Shown one piece after another: positions 54,315-63,791 of a stretch of 64,000 bases of DNA (position 1 is the stretch's first letter; the number at the start of each line of letters is the position of its first letter). The stretch covers positions 2,046,001 through 2,110,000 of the forward strand of contig CAWCVJ010000001.1 of assembly GCA_963799065.1 (NCBI GenBank), written 5' to 3'. Under the pieces are notes generated by a model that made no database searches, was not told where the DNA came from, and saw only the letters and a program-made list of their open reading frames with translations. Made by a program: the position numbers and the translations under genes. The DNA is from JAJPHW01 sp963799065 (GTDB lineage: Bacteria; Acidobacteriota; Terriglobia; Terriglobales; Acidobacteriaceae).

Positions 54315-55748
54315 TTAGTTGCCGTACTTGGCAATCAGGTATTTTCCGACTTCGCCATCCAGTTGTGCGTAGTCGCTGTGGATCGCCGTGCGCATCGCGG
54401 CTTCGCTGGAGCTACCCTGTCCGATTAGTGCGAGCAGTCTTTGCAGGTCGCTCATTCCGTATGTGTCATGGATATATTCAGCCGCGGCCAGGGATTCGTC
54501 ATAAGCCAGCGCGGCTTCTTCGCCGCTAAAGCGCATGAATGAACCCTCGAGCTGGTTATACGGAATCTCATGCTGTGAGCGAAAGAGTTCGGCGAGACGA
54601 TTGCCGCGCGGGGCGATCGTTTTCGGCTCCATCGCCTGAGCGACGCCTTCGTTTAGCCACTGCGGACAACGGCCACCGGAAAGCTGATTCACGAAGGAGT
54701 GCGTCAGTTCATGCTTCAACACACGCGCGAGTTCCGAGTCGACGTGCTCCACCCCCTGCACAGGTATGCGAAGCTTGCCATCATTGATCGCGCCGCTCCA
54801 TCCCGGGGCCTGCGTCACATCAAAGAAGGCTTGACTGGTGTAGAGAATCACCGGAATGCTGCTGTGCGGAGCGACGCCAAGTTGGCGCACTAGGTCGTCA
54901 TACTCCGCTTCGAGCACGGTGATAAGCTGGGAGCGTAGCGCTTCGGAGGTCTGCTTGCCTTCGTAGCGAAAAGTAAAGTGCGCGCTTTCGTTCTCGGAGA
55001 AATTCGCCTCGGCCGCCGATTCCCGTTGGGCCTTGGCCAGCATTTGCTGCACCATGGCGTCAGGCCGAAGCTGGAGCGAGTGTTTCCAACTGGCGATTGC
55101 GTCGGAGGTTCGGTCCGAGGCGAATTGCGCATAGCCCAAGACCGCCAGTGCATCGGGAGAGTTGGGCGCAAGTCGCACCGCGCGCTCGGCGAAGGGCAAG
55201 GCGTCGCCAGCATTGCCCGTCCGCACCAGGAGCGCCGCATAATAATTCAAGATCGTGGGATTTTCCGCATCGTCATGCAGAGCTTTTTCGAAGAGGGCGC
55301 GGGACTGCGGAAAATGTCCGCGATCGTATTCGAACTTCCCCGCCGTGTAGTAGCCGAGCGCGGCAACTTTAGAATTTCCCGCCTGATCCAGATCGGACAG
55401 CGCCTGCTGATTCACAGCGCCATTCTGAACGATGTTGTCGGGCAGACTCGCGAAGCTCTTGCTCTCGGACGGAGCGAAAGCCGGAAGGTCTTTGGCTGCC
55501 GCCCCGATGGCACTGCTTGCGTACGGCGGAGCAATTCCCCCCGTTTCAACTTTCTCGACGGCAGACGCTGGAACGGCGTAGGTATTATCGCCGATGTCGT
55601 ACTCGACCTTGCCCTCGGATTGCCGCACCTGGTCAGCCCATATGATACGGCCATTCTTTAGGTGAATGACCTCCGCTGCAGCCGAGGTGGACAGGGCCGC
55701 CGCCGAAAGCAACGCGCGCAAAAAAAAACGAGTGACAAATGGGGACAC
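54315..55748 (-). CDS. Exported TPR protein with gluzincin-type metallopeptidase domain
   Basis: The start is placed at GTG 55748, which begins a signal peptide (FFLRALLSAAALSTSAAA); a longer frame upstream overlaps the divergent neighbour's coding region. After a short beta-rich segment come TPR repeats (about residues 150-270; LGYYTAGKFEYDRGHFPQSR, ALAVLGYAQFASDRTSDAI), then a peptidase MA-like domain with HExxH in LARVLKHELTHSFVNQ and the third ligand Glu in CPQWLNEGVAQAM. It is probably a periplasmic zinc protease or protein-processing factor. It converges with the DedA-rhodanese gene (19 bases) and is divergent from the M1-like gene. Confidence 0.82.
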   Translation of the reverse strand: MSPFVTRFFLRALLSAAALSTSAAAEVIHLKNGRIIWADQVRQSEGKVEYDIGDNTYAVPASAVEKVETGGIAPPYASSAIGAAAKDLPAFAPSESKSFASLPDNIVQNGAVNQQALSDLDQAGNSKVAALGYYTAGKFEYDRGHFPQSRALFEKALHDDAENPTILNYYAALLVRTGNAGDALPFAERAVRLAPNSPDALAVLGYAQFASDRTSDAIASWKHSLQLRPDAMVQQMLAKAQRESAAEANFSENESAHFTFRYEGKQTSEALRSQLITVLEAEYDDLVRQLGVAPHSSIPVILYTSQAFFDVTQAPGWSGAINDGKLRIPVQGVEHVDSELARVLKHELTHSFVNQLSGGRCPQWLNEGVAQAMEPKTIAPRGNRLAELFRSQHEIPYNQLEGSFMRFSGEEAALAYDESLAAAEYIHDTYGMSDLQRLLALIGQGSSSEAAMRTAIHSDYAQLDGEVGKYLIAKYGN

Positions 55749-55786
55749 TAGGCCCCATTCTAGAGAGCCGATGGTGGTCGGAGTAG

Positions 55787-58315
55787 GTGACAACGGTAAC
55801 TTCTCACTTCCGCAGTAGCTTGGCCTGGCTGGGCTTGCTCGCCGTGGGCGGGTCACTCTCCGCACATCAAGTATCCGCGCCGCAAGTTTCGACTGGAGCT
55901 CCGCACGACGGCCCCGCCGTGAACTTGTACTTGCAGCTCAGTTCAGTCGGACTCGATCCGGCGCTGGTCTACCATGTTCATGACTACGCGTTGAGCCGGT
56001 CCTCGATCGATATCTCCCTGAACGACGGGGACATCGCATTCACCCACGACGTTGCCGGACGGATTACTGGAGCGATTTTTGAAGGCGATGGGGAAATCCT
56101 GTTGCCTCCTCCCGATCAAGTCGAACGAGCCTCGCTTGCACTGTTTACCGGCTCCGCGATTCTCGAAGAGGGGTTTTCGTCGGCCTATTTCCGTTTCAAC
56201 GACGATAGCTTTTCCGATCTGCGCGCGTCCGCTCGATCGGTGGACGGCGGCCTTTTCGCTGAGCATTGGAACCCCTCCGCAAAATCCTTGGCGCAGATCG
56301 ACGCATTGCGCATATTTCTCACCCTGGTTCAATCATCGGACGCGGTTGCTGCCAATACTTCGTCACGAAACGATCGTTACTTTCATGCGAGAATGCAAGG
56401 CCGGAAATTGAGTTCTTTCGACGTGTTTTACGACTCGCTGGCACCCGAGCAAATCACCGCTGGCCAAGTCAAAACATCCGCAGGCCAAAGTTTCTACGAT
56501 ACCTGGATGTCTTTCTCCGCAAAGAGAGCCGGGGATCGGGCCCACGACAATTTTCCGGGCGGCAACGCGGAGGAAGAAGCTTTGCATCCCCGCGTGCGGC
56601 GTTATCGGATCCAAGCCGAAGTACAGCCGCCCATGGGTCTAAGCGCCTCGGCTCTACTCTCGGTGGATGCCGGCATTGGCGGAACCCGGACGATTCTGTT
56701 CGAGTTGTCGCGTTCCCTCACCGTCGACCGCGTTGAGGCGGACGGCCAACCCATCGAGTTCATCCACAATCAGGCGATCGAAGGGAGCCAGCTTTCACGC
56801 CGCGGCAACGATCTCGTGGCGGTCGTCTTTCGCAAACCCCTGGTGCCCGGACAGAAACTCGATTTGCGCTTCCTCTATCATGGCGACGTCCTGGCCGATG
56901 CCGGAGGCGGGCTACTGGCAGTGGGATCGCGCGGCATCTGGTATCCCAATCTTGGGCTCGCCATGTCGGATTACGATCTGACTTTCACCTGTCCCAAAGG
57001 CTGGACACTGATTGCAACCGGGAAACGTACCGTCGATCCCACTCTCGGCGATGGAGTTACCTCTGCGACGCTGGTCAGCCATTGGGTGTCGGAACGTCCG
57101 ATTCCGGTCGCAGGCTTCAACCTTGGCCGCTACAAAGAAGCCTCGGCGCAGGCGGGCGCAGTTCAGGTCTTCGCCTATGCAGCGCCCGGAGTTGAAAGGG
57201 AGTTTCCGGCGGCTCAGGACGAAATACTCTCCAACCTGCCACAGACGCCGAGACCCATTCTCGCGCCCATCAAGCCGCCTGTACCGGCGAACCACGTACA
57301 AGAAGTGGCCAATGAATCCGCTCAAGCCATCGAGTTTTTTACCAAGTGCTTCGGACCCTTTCCTTATTCCTCATTATCCCTGGCTCAGATGCCGGGATCG
57401 CTTAGCCAGGGCTGGCCCGGCATGGTCTACCTGTCCAGCTTTTCGTTCTTGAGTGACGAAGACCGCGCCCGGCTTCGCATGACCAAGCTCAGTCGTACTC
57501 TCAGCGACCTCATCCCAGCACACGAGATTGCTCACCAATGGTGGGGAGATCTGGTAGGTTGGAGCGATTATCGCGACCAGTGGCTGGTCGAGGCCCTGGC
57601 CAACTATAGCGCCCTGCTGCTGCTGGAATCGAAAGATCCCGCAGCTTTTCGCGATGTAATGGAGTCTTATCGCGAAGCGCTGATGGAGAAAAACGAGGCT
57701 GGACTGATTCCTGCTCAGGATGGCCCCGTGAGTCTCGGAACGCGACTTACGAATTCCCAATTTTCCGACGGATACGAGACCATTAGCTACGGACGGGGAA
57801 CCTGGTTGCTGCACATGCTCCGCTGCATGATGCGGGACGCCGAGAAAAGAACAAACCCCGCCGAGCGTTCGGAGCCCGTATGGAACGAACCCTTCACGCG
57901 CGCCTTACTCGCCCTGCGAAACAAAAAAGCGGGCGCCCAAATTACGACCCACGATCTCATTGAGGCTCTCCGGGCCGAGCTTCCGCCCTCCTACCAATTT
58001 CAGGGGGGGAAACCGCTGGATTGGTTTGTGGAGAGTTGGATCGACGGTACCTCGATTCCCCATGTGGATGCGAAAGACGTAAAGATTGTGGACTCGGCAA
58101 CGGGCACCGCAATCGCTTGCAAGATCGAACAGAAGGATGCGCCCGAAACGTTGCTCTCGTCGCTTCCGATTTACGGCATGGTCGGCCGCCGGCTTGTCTA
58201 TCTGGGCCGAGTGTTTGCGGATGGACCCGAGACCGCCGTTCGTATCGCCGGCCCCCCCGGAGTCCGCAAAATCGTCCTCGATGCAAATCGAACTTGGCTG
58301 ACCGCGAATCGCTAG
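55787..58315 (+). CDS. M1-family aminopeptidase-like protein, exported
   Basis: Start GTG 55787, with a signal peptide (SLAWLGLLAVGGSLSA). An N-terminal region of about 280 residues is not readily classified; the M1-type beta-sandwich and catalytic domain follow. Zinc motif HEIAHQWWGD and the downstream third ligand in DQWLVEALANYSALL match M1 peptidases. The exopeptidase GxMEN motif is replaced by a different sequence (LSQGWPGMVYLSSF), so aminopeptidase activity is uncertain. 842 residues. It is divergent from the TPR-peptidase gene with 38 bases between the two starts, so both metallopeptidases may share a promoter region. Confidence 0.82.
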   Translation: MTTVTSHFRSSLAWLGLLAVGGSLSAHQVSAPQVSTGAPHDGPAVNLYLQLSSVGLDPALVYHVHDYALSRSSIDISLNDGDIAFTHDVAGRITGAIFEGDGEILLPPPDQVERASLALFTGSAILEEGFSSAYFRFNDDSFSDLRASARSVDGGLFAEHWNPSAKSLAQIDALRIFLTLVQSSDAVAANTSSRNDRYFHARMQGRKLSSFDVFYDSLAPEQITAGQVKTSAGQSFYDTWMSFSAKRAGDRAHDNFPGGNAEEEALHPRVRRYRIQAEVQPPMGLSASALLSVDAGIGGTRTILFELSRSLTVDRVEADGQPIEFIHNQAIEGSQLSRRGNDLVAVVFRKPLVPGQKLDLRFLYHGDVLADAGGGLLAVGSRGIWYPNLGLAMSDYDLTFTCPKGWTLIATGKRTVDPTLGDGVTSATLVSHWVSERPIPVAGFNLGRYKEASAQAGAVQVFAYAAPGVEREFPAAQDEILSNLPQTPRPILAPIKPPVPANHVQEVANESAQAIEFFTKCFGPFPYSSLSLAQMPGSLSQGWPGMVYLSSFSFLSDEDRARLRMTKLSRTLSDLIPAHEIAHQWWGDLVGWSDYRDQWLVEALANYSALLLLESKDPAAFRDVMESYREALMEKNEAGLIPAQDGPVSLGTRLTNSQFSDGYETISYGRGTWLLHMLRCMMRDAEKRTNPAERSEPVWNEPFTRALLALRNKKAGAQITTHDLIEALRAELPPSYQFQGGKPLDWFVESWIDGTSIPHVDAKDVKIVDSATGTAIACKIEQKDAPETLLSSLPIYGMVGRRLVYLGRVFADGPETAVRIAGPPGVRKIVLDANRTWLTANR

Positions 58316-58338
58316 TTTCCTTAATCCGCACCTCTCGC

Positions 58339-59457
58339 TCACGAGCCGGCCGCGGTCGCCCGTGCCACCTGAGTCGCCTGAAGAATTTGATTGGGCATAT
58401 CCAACAGCGAAACCACCCGTTGCAAGACGCCAGCCTCCGCGCACGAGCGCGGCATGCCGTATACGCTGCAAGTCCGTTCGTCCTGGCCGACCGTTAGGCC
58501 GCCCGCCCTTTCGATGGCCGTCATGCCCTGCACGCCGTCCGCGCCCATCCCGGTCATGATGATTCCCATAGCAGCCTCATGAAAAACTTCCGCGACGCTG
58601 CACATCATGACATCGACCGACGGCATGTGGGGCAGACCTGAAGGATGAGTTGACAGCTGAATCAAGACTTGGCTTCGGCTTCGGCGGACGACCGTCATGT
58701 GCTGGCCTGCGGGCGCAATGTACACGGTACTCGCTTCGATCTTGCCGTCATGCGCCGCCTCCACGACATTCAGTTTGCAGATCCGATTGAGGCGGTCGGC
58801 GAACGGGCCTGTAAATCCCGCGGGCATGTGCTGTACCACGAGCACAGCAGTGGAGATATTGGCGGGCAATAACGGCAGCATTTGCTGTAGCGCCTTCGGG
58901 CCTCCGGTAGAAGCTCCAATCGCGACGATACCCGCTCGTGCACGATGGCCAGAGGGCGTCGCGATTTGCCTGGAGCCAGGGACTGTTCCGACACCCGTCG
59001 ACCGCCCCGACATCCGCGCTATCGCGATTGCTTCGCGACGGCTCTGCGCCGCCGCCTTAATCTTGGTCACCAACTCCTCGCGCATGGTGTTTACATCGGG
59101 CGCCACTTCGCCTGCCATCTTGGCAATGCAATCAAAAGCGCCGATGTTGAGAGCCTCTAAACTGGCTTCCGCGCCCGAGTGCGTGAAGCGGCTTACCATC
59201 AGAACCGGGCGGGGATGGAGGTGCATGATACGTCGAAGCGTCTCGAGCCCGCTCAGCCCTGGCATCTCGACGTCCATCGTGACCACATCGGGATCTAGGG
59301 TCGCGATCTTACGTAAGGCCTCCGCACCATCGTGGGCGGTTCCCAAAACTCGCAGCCCGGTATCCGACTCGATCATCCGGCTTAATGCGGTCCGCATGAA
59401 AACGCTGTCATCGACGATCAGCACTCGAATCAGGGGTTCGGCTTGAGAGTCCGTCAT
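58339..59457 (-). CDS. cheB: Chemotaxis protein-glutamate methylesterase CheB
   Basis: Receiver domain (about residues 8-125; VLIVDDSVFMRTALSRM, phosphoacceptor Asp in VVTMDVEMPGLSG) followed by the methylesterase domain (about 170-365). The catalytic triad is visible as Ser in AIGASTGGPKAL, His in VVQHMPAGFTGPFA and Asp in MGADGVQGM. The start ATG 59457 is chosen because AAGGAGGT lies just upstream, at ideal spacing; GTG 59466 lies inside that site. It closes the chemosensory operon. No cheR or cheY is present in the window. Confidence 0.96.
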   Translation of the reverse strand: MTDSQAEPLIRVLIVDDSVFMRTALSRMIESDTGLRVLGTAHDGAEALRKIATLDPDVVTMDVEMPGLSGLETLRRIMHLHPRPVLMVSRFTHSGAEASLEALNIGAFDCIAKMAGEVAPDVNTMREELVTKIKAAAQSRREAIAIARMSGRSTGVGTVPGSRQIATPSGHRARAGIVAIGASTGGPKALQQMLPLLPANISTAVLVVQHMPAGFTGPFADRLNRICKLNVVEAAHDGKIEASTVYIAPAGQHMTVVRRSRSQVLIQLSTHPSGLPHMPSVDVMMCSVAEVFHEAAMGIIMTGMGADGVQGMTAIERAGGLTVGQDERTCSVYGMPRSCAEAGVLQRVVSLLDMPNQILQATQVARATAAGS

Positions 59458-59531
59458 TAGTTCCACCTCCTTCGCATGGCCGCCAGGAACACAGCCCGGG
59501 CCGTTTCGCGGTCGCAGACTGCTTTCGATGG

Positions 59532-61352
59532 CTATGCCGGCAAAGATTGCGACTCGGCGACCAAGCCGGCCGGGTCTAGAACCAGCCGGACTCTGCCGTC
59601 GCCGCTGATGGTCGCGCCCGCGAAGCTGGCCGTGTGCTTTAAGTAAGAGTGCAGCGGTTTGATCACCGTTGATTCCTGACCCAGCAGTCGATCCACTAAC
59701 AACGCCACCCGGGCTTCGCCAATGGCGACGATCACGACTTTGTCTCCCGAAGAATGAGCCGAAGGATCGTGTCGCGCCAACACGCGTGCCATTCTAATCA
59801 CCGGAACCGTCTTACCTCGCATGTGCAATACCTCGGCCCCTTCTACACTGTGAAAGTCCTCATTGCACACCTGTGCGGTTTCCACGACTGAGCGCAAGGG
59901 CAGAGCATAGACTTGATCGGCGACGCCCACCATGAGAACGGGCATAATCGCGAGCGTCAGCGGCAGGCGAAGCAGGATCGTCGTTCCCTTCCCCAATACG
60001 CTATCGAGTTCGATCGCGCCGTTGAGCTTTTTCAAGTTAGTCCGAACCACGTCCATGCCCACGCCGCGGCCGGAAAGATCGTTGACCACTTCCGCGGTAC
60101 TAAATCCGGGAAGAAATACAAAATCGAGAATTTCTTTGGGTTTAAGAGTACGAACCCGTTCGGCGGTGACCAATCCTTTTTCGACCGCCTTGCGCGCGAC
60201 GCGTGCGGGGTCGATGCCGGCACCGTCATCGATCACGCTCACTAGAATCTGGTCGCCTTGCTGGCGCGCTTCCAGCCAAATACTCCCTCTGGCAGGTTTG
60301 TTCGCACGAATTCGCACTTCCGGGCTTTCCAGGCCGTGATCGAGGGAATTCCGAACAAGATGAACCAAGGGGTCGCCGATCAGTTCGACGATGGTTTTAT
60401 CGATCTCGGTATCCTGCCCGCTCACCACGAGTTCAATGTCTTTTTTCAGAGAGTGGGCAATATCGCGAACCAGCCGGGGAAACTTGCGGAACACAGTGTC
60501 GATCGTGACCATGCGGGTCTTCAGCCCCGCCGTTTGTAATTCTTCCGTGATGGAACTGAGACGCGCGGTAGAGTCTATGAAGGAAGACTTCAATTCGGCG
60601 ATCGGGACCCGCCCCGCGCCCAGATCGCCAGCAAGTCGGACAAGGCGATTTCTCTCGAGCACTAACTCGCCCACAAGATTGATCAACTCGTCCAACTTGC
60701 GCACATCGACCCGCATCGTCTGATTATCGGTGGCGGTCGCAGGTTGCGTGCTTTGAGTTTGTTGACGGACGAGGGCGTCACCAACCTGCGCGGGCGTTGC
60801 GAGACCGGTTTCTACAAGCATTTCTCCGAGCTTCGGAGCGCTTGCGCTTTCCGCCTGCCGTTGCAGCATCGACTCGAGCGCCTCGGGCGCCAATACGCCG
60901 TCGGCGACAAGAATATCGCCGAGCCGGGCCGGCGTTGCACTCGGAAGGCGCACCGCTTCCAACTCCGCAATCAACTCGTCAATACTGTATTGCTTCAATC
61001 CCCCCTGGCGGATGTCCATCAACATCTGGCCCAGCTGATCGCGCGCCGCCAACAGCACGTCCATCATACGGCGATCGAGTCTTACCTTGCCGCCGCGCAG
61101 ATCGTTCAGCACATCTTCCGCCCGGTGGCTCAGCCGCACCACGGGCTCCATGGCCAGAAATCCGGCCGTGCCCTTGATGGTGTGGACCGCCCGGAAGATA
61201 CGGTTGATCAGTTCTTCATCGCCGGGCGAAGACTCGAGTGCCACCATATCCTGATCGACGCCCTGGAGCAGTTCCTCAGCCTCAGCCAGAAACTCTTCGA
61301 TCATCGCAGGATCTTGCAGAAAATCGTTATCGCTGGTCACATTGCTATCCAC
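59532..61352 (-). CDS. cheA: Chemotaxis histidine kinase CheA, P2 replaced by MshEN-like repeats
   Basis: P1/Hpt domain with phospho-His in FRAVHTIKGTAGFLAM (about residues 10-115). In place of the usual P2 CheY-binding domain are two copies of an LGDILVADGVLAPEAL / LGEMLVETGLATPAQV pattern (about 142-200), resembling N-terminal MshEN/GspE domains. Dimerisation P3 (DELINLVGELVLERNRLVRL), ATPase P4 (N box HLVRNSLDHGLE, G1 DDGAGIDP, G2 GRGVGMDVV) and CheW-like P5 (about 470-600) follow. 606 residues. Start GTG 61352. It phosphorylates CheB and an unseen CheY; the missing P2 may change partner choice. Confidence 0.94.
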   Translation of the reverse strand: MDSNVTSDNDFLQDPAMIEEFLAEAEELLQGVDQDMVALESSPGDEELINRIFRAVHTIKGTAGFLAMEPVVRLSHRAEDVLNDLRGGKVRLDRRMMDVLLAARDQLGQMLMDIRQGGLKQYSIDELIAELEAVRLPSATPARLGDILVADGVLAPEALESMLQRQAESASAPKLGEMLVETGLATPAQVGDALVRQQTQSTQPATATDNQTMRVDVRKLDELINLVGELVLERNRLVRLAGDLGAGRVPIAELKSSFIDSTARLSSITEELQTAGLKTRMVTIDTVFRKFPRLVRDIAHSLKKDIELVVSGQDTEIDKTIVELIGDPLVHLVRNSLDHGLESPEVRIRANKPARGSIWLEARQQGDQILVSVIDDGAGIDPARVARKAVEKGLVTAERVRTLKPKEILDFVFLPGFSTAEVVNDLSGRGVGMDVVRTNLKKLNGAIELDSVLGKGTTILLRLPLTLAIMPVLMVGVADQVYALPLRSVVETAQVCNEDFHSVEGAEVLHMRGKTVPVIRMARVLARHDPSAHSSGDKVVIVAIGEARVALLVDRLLGQESTVIKPLHSYLKHTASFAGATISGDGRVRLVLDPAGLVAESQSLPA

Positions 61353-61400
61353 GGCAGCCCGTTCCCCCCGGTATGAAGTCTCATAATTGCGAGGAACGCC

Positions 61401-61928
61401 TCATGCGTGGGCCGCCTGCGTCCTTTGCGGATGACTCTCGGCGTCAAACATCAAACGATCCGCATCCAAGAGAATTAGAAGGCCGGCGCTCAGTTTGGCG
61501 ACGCCCACTACATACTCCCCATCGACTCTTCCCAGCCGCGGGGGAGCTTCCAGAGTATCGCTGGGAATACTCAGTACTTCCGAAACGGAATCGACCAACA
61601 ATCCCAGGATGACCCCGCGCACCTCAATCACAACGATCCGGGTTTGCTTGGCATACGGGATATCTTCCATGCCAAACCGACGCCGCAGGGCGACCACGGG
61701 GATGACTTTTCCACGCAAATTGATAACGCCTTCGACGAACGCAGGGGAGTTCGGAATACGCGTGAGCTCCTGCACCCGGATGATTTCCTGAACCCGCAGA
61801 ATGTCCAAACCATACTCCTCGGTGGCTACGCGAAAACTGACCAGTTGCATAAACGGAGCGGCCGCAGGTCCCTCCCCAGCTTGCGCGTCTGCGGATTTTT
61901 GGGCTTTCTGGACTGGAGAGGATTCCAT
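61401..61928 (-). CDS. cheW: Chemotaxis coupling protein CheW
   Basis: Links chemoreceptors to CheA. The CheW/SH3-like fold is visible in MQLVSFRVATEEYGLDILRV, EIIRVQELTRIPNSPAFVEG, VINLRGKVIPVVALRRRFG and LGLLVDSVSEVLSIP. The start is taken as ATG 61928, preceded by GGGAAG with suitable spacing; ATG 61952, three bases after the receptor stop, is an alternative that adds eight residues. 175 residues with a short Ala/Gln N-terminal tail. Confidence 0.94.
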   Translation of the reverse strand: MESSPVQKAQKSADAQAGEGPAAAPFMQLVSFRVATEEYGLDILRVQEIIRVQELTRIPNSPAFVEGVINLRGKVIPVVALRRRFGMEDIPYAKQTRIVVIEVRGVILGLLVDSVSEVLSIPSDTLEAPPRLGRVDGEYVVGVAKLSAGLLILLDADRLMFDAESHPQRTQAAHA

Positions 61929-61955
61929 AATGGCTTCCCAAGCGTACTTCATCGT

Positions 61956-63668
61956 TTACCGAGTGCCCGCCCCGTGCGCACGTGCCAGATTACGCTCCGC
62001 AACCGGAGTCGCCGGGATCGTGTACATCTCTACGCCCGCAGACTGGGCCTGATCGCTACCCAGCTTGAAGCCGCCCACCGTCTTCTGTAAATCCATCGCC
62101 AGGCTGGAGAGATCCTGACAGGATCGCGCCGATTGCTGCGCCCCATCGCAGGACTGCTTCACCAGTCCTGCGATCTGTACCATATTCCGGTTGATCTCAG
62201 CGCTGGCGCTGGCTTGCTCGGTGGCGGCGGTCGCGATGTGCATGATCATTTCACCAACCTCCTCCGACCTCTGGATGATCTTGTTCAACGCTTCGCCTGC
62301 CTCGGCGGTGGATTTCACGCCCTGTTGCACCTGCCCGGTACCCAACTCCATGGCGGTGACTGCATTCCTCGTCTCGCTTTGAATGGTTTGGATCATCGAC
62401 GCGATTTCTTTGGTCGCCACCGTGGTTCGTTCCGCCAGCTTGCGCACTTCGTCGGCGACAACGGCGAAGCCTCTCCCCTGCTCCCCGGCGCGAGCCGCCT
62501 CGATAGCCGCGTTCAAGGCCAACAGGTTCGTCTGGTCTGCAATGTCATCGATGACACCCGCGATGCGACCGATCTGATCCGAACTGCGTCCTAGTTCCTC
62601 CATCTTTCGCGCCGTCGCACTGACCGACTCGGCAATCGATCGCATTTTCTCCAAGGTGTCCTGCACGATGGTCCCGCCCAAGCGAGCGGTTTCAGCGGCC
62701 TCGCTCGAGGCCTCCGCCGCTTTGTTCGAATTCTCCGATACTTGGGACACCGTGGCCGACATCTCCTGCATCGCGGTGGCGACTTGCGTAGTCTGGTCGC
62801 TTTGCGTCTCGGAGCTCTGCGATTGCGCCCGGGCCGATGCGGAAATCTCTTCGCTGGCAGTCGCTACGTGCTCCGCCGCGCCCGCAATCGATTCGATCAG
62901 ATGGCGGAAGTTGTTCTTCATGCGGTTTAACGCCATCGCCACCCGCCCGATTTCGTCCTGCGAGCGCACCGGCATGTCCGTGATCCCGAGATTGTTGTCG
63001 GCGACCTCTTCGACCCAGCGCACCATGAGGGAGAGCGGAGACGCGATGGATCGTCCCACGAAAACCGCAATCGTCACGCCCAACAAAAAGCCCCCCAACG
63101 CAAGACCGAAGACGTTCGTTCGCATGCGGGAATGGAGGCTCGTCTGTTGCACCGCGGCTTCCCGCTGGATGGTGCTTTCAAAGAGCACCAGAGCCGCGAC
63201 ATGCTGTTGCAGCGATTTTCGCACGGCGGAGTCTTGCGCATGGAACCCTGTGGCCACTGCCTCTTTGGTTTTGCCGGCCTGCCGGAGTTGAATCTCTTTA
63301 TTCAAGGTCGCCCGATAGGTCAGGTACTCCGCCGCTATTTCAGCCGACAAGCGCTTGCCCTCCTCCAAACGCAGCAGCGGCGTGAGTTCGGTTGCATCCC
63401 TCTGAAACGACAGCCGAGCCTCGCTGTCGCGTTGCAACATCGAATCCGCTCCCCCGAGCAGAAATCCTCGAACGGCGGCACTCTGCGCCTCCAGAGCGGC
63501 GTCGAGACGCTCGGCCAACACGAGCTTACGGGCTGATAGCTCGGATTGATCCAACGCCGCCGATTGCTGCACCATCGATGCGTACGCCACCCAGGCCATC
63601 CCCAGAATGATGCAAAGCAGGCTGCCAAACGCCAAAGCCAGCTTCCATTTGAGACCGATGTTTTTCAT
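61956..63668 (-). CDS. Methyl-accepting chemotaxis protein
   Basis: Start ATG 63668 with AGGAG five bases upstream; a 28-residue longer frame is unlikely. Two membrane helices (about 8-30 and 187-208) flank a periplasmic four-helix-bundle sensor of about 155 residues. A HAMP domain and the long cytoplasmic coiled coil follow, with the conserved hairpin tip IADQTNLLALNAAIEAARAG and GFAVVADEVRKLAERT. There is no C-terminal receptor pentapeptide for CheR/CheB tethering. 570 residues. It is immediately upstream of cheW and is the likely receptor for this pathway. The ligand is unknown. Confidence 0.94.
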   Translation of the reverse strand: MKNIGLKWKLALAFGSLLCIILGMAWVAYASMVQQSAALDQSELSARKLVLAERLDAALEAQSAAVRGFLLGGADSMLQRDSEARLSFQRDATELTPLLRLEEGKRLSAEIAAEYLTYRATLNKEIQLRQAGKTKEAVATGFHAQDSAVRKSLQQHVAALVLFESTIQREAAVQQTSLHSRMRTNVFGLALGGFLLGVTIAVFVGRSIASPLSLMVRWVEEVADNNLGITDMPVRSQDEIGRVAMALNRMKNNFRHLIESIAGAAEHVATASEEISASARAQSQSSETQSDQTTQVATAMQEMSATVSQVSENSNKAAEASSEAAETARLGGTIVQDTLEKMRSIAESVSATARKMEELGRSSDQIGRIAGVIDDIADQTNLLALNAAIEAARAGEQGRGFAVVADEVRKLAERTTVATKEIASMIQTIQSETRNAVTAMELGTGQVQQGVKSTAEAGEALNKIIQRSEEVGEMIMHIATAATEQASASAEINRNMVQIAGLVKQSCDGAQQSARSCQDLSSLAMDLQKTVGGFKLGSDQAQSAGVEMYTIPATPVAERNLARAHGAGTR

Positions 63669-63791
63669 GGCAACTCCTATGCGCGGCGGGCGATCCACGA
63701 CAGTGAAAGTAAAGTCGCCTTCCAAGAACTTATCGGCGCGCCGGTAATACAACTTGATTACCGGCTGTACGCGGCAACACTTTGTCCAGAG

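Noticed and set aside
58697..59446. 249-codon plus-strand open frame opposite cheB
   Set aside because: Shadow of an intact methylesterase gene.
60744..61376. 210-codon plus-strand open frame opposite cheA
   Set aside because: Shadow of the Hpt and linker region; no motif.
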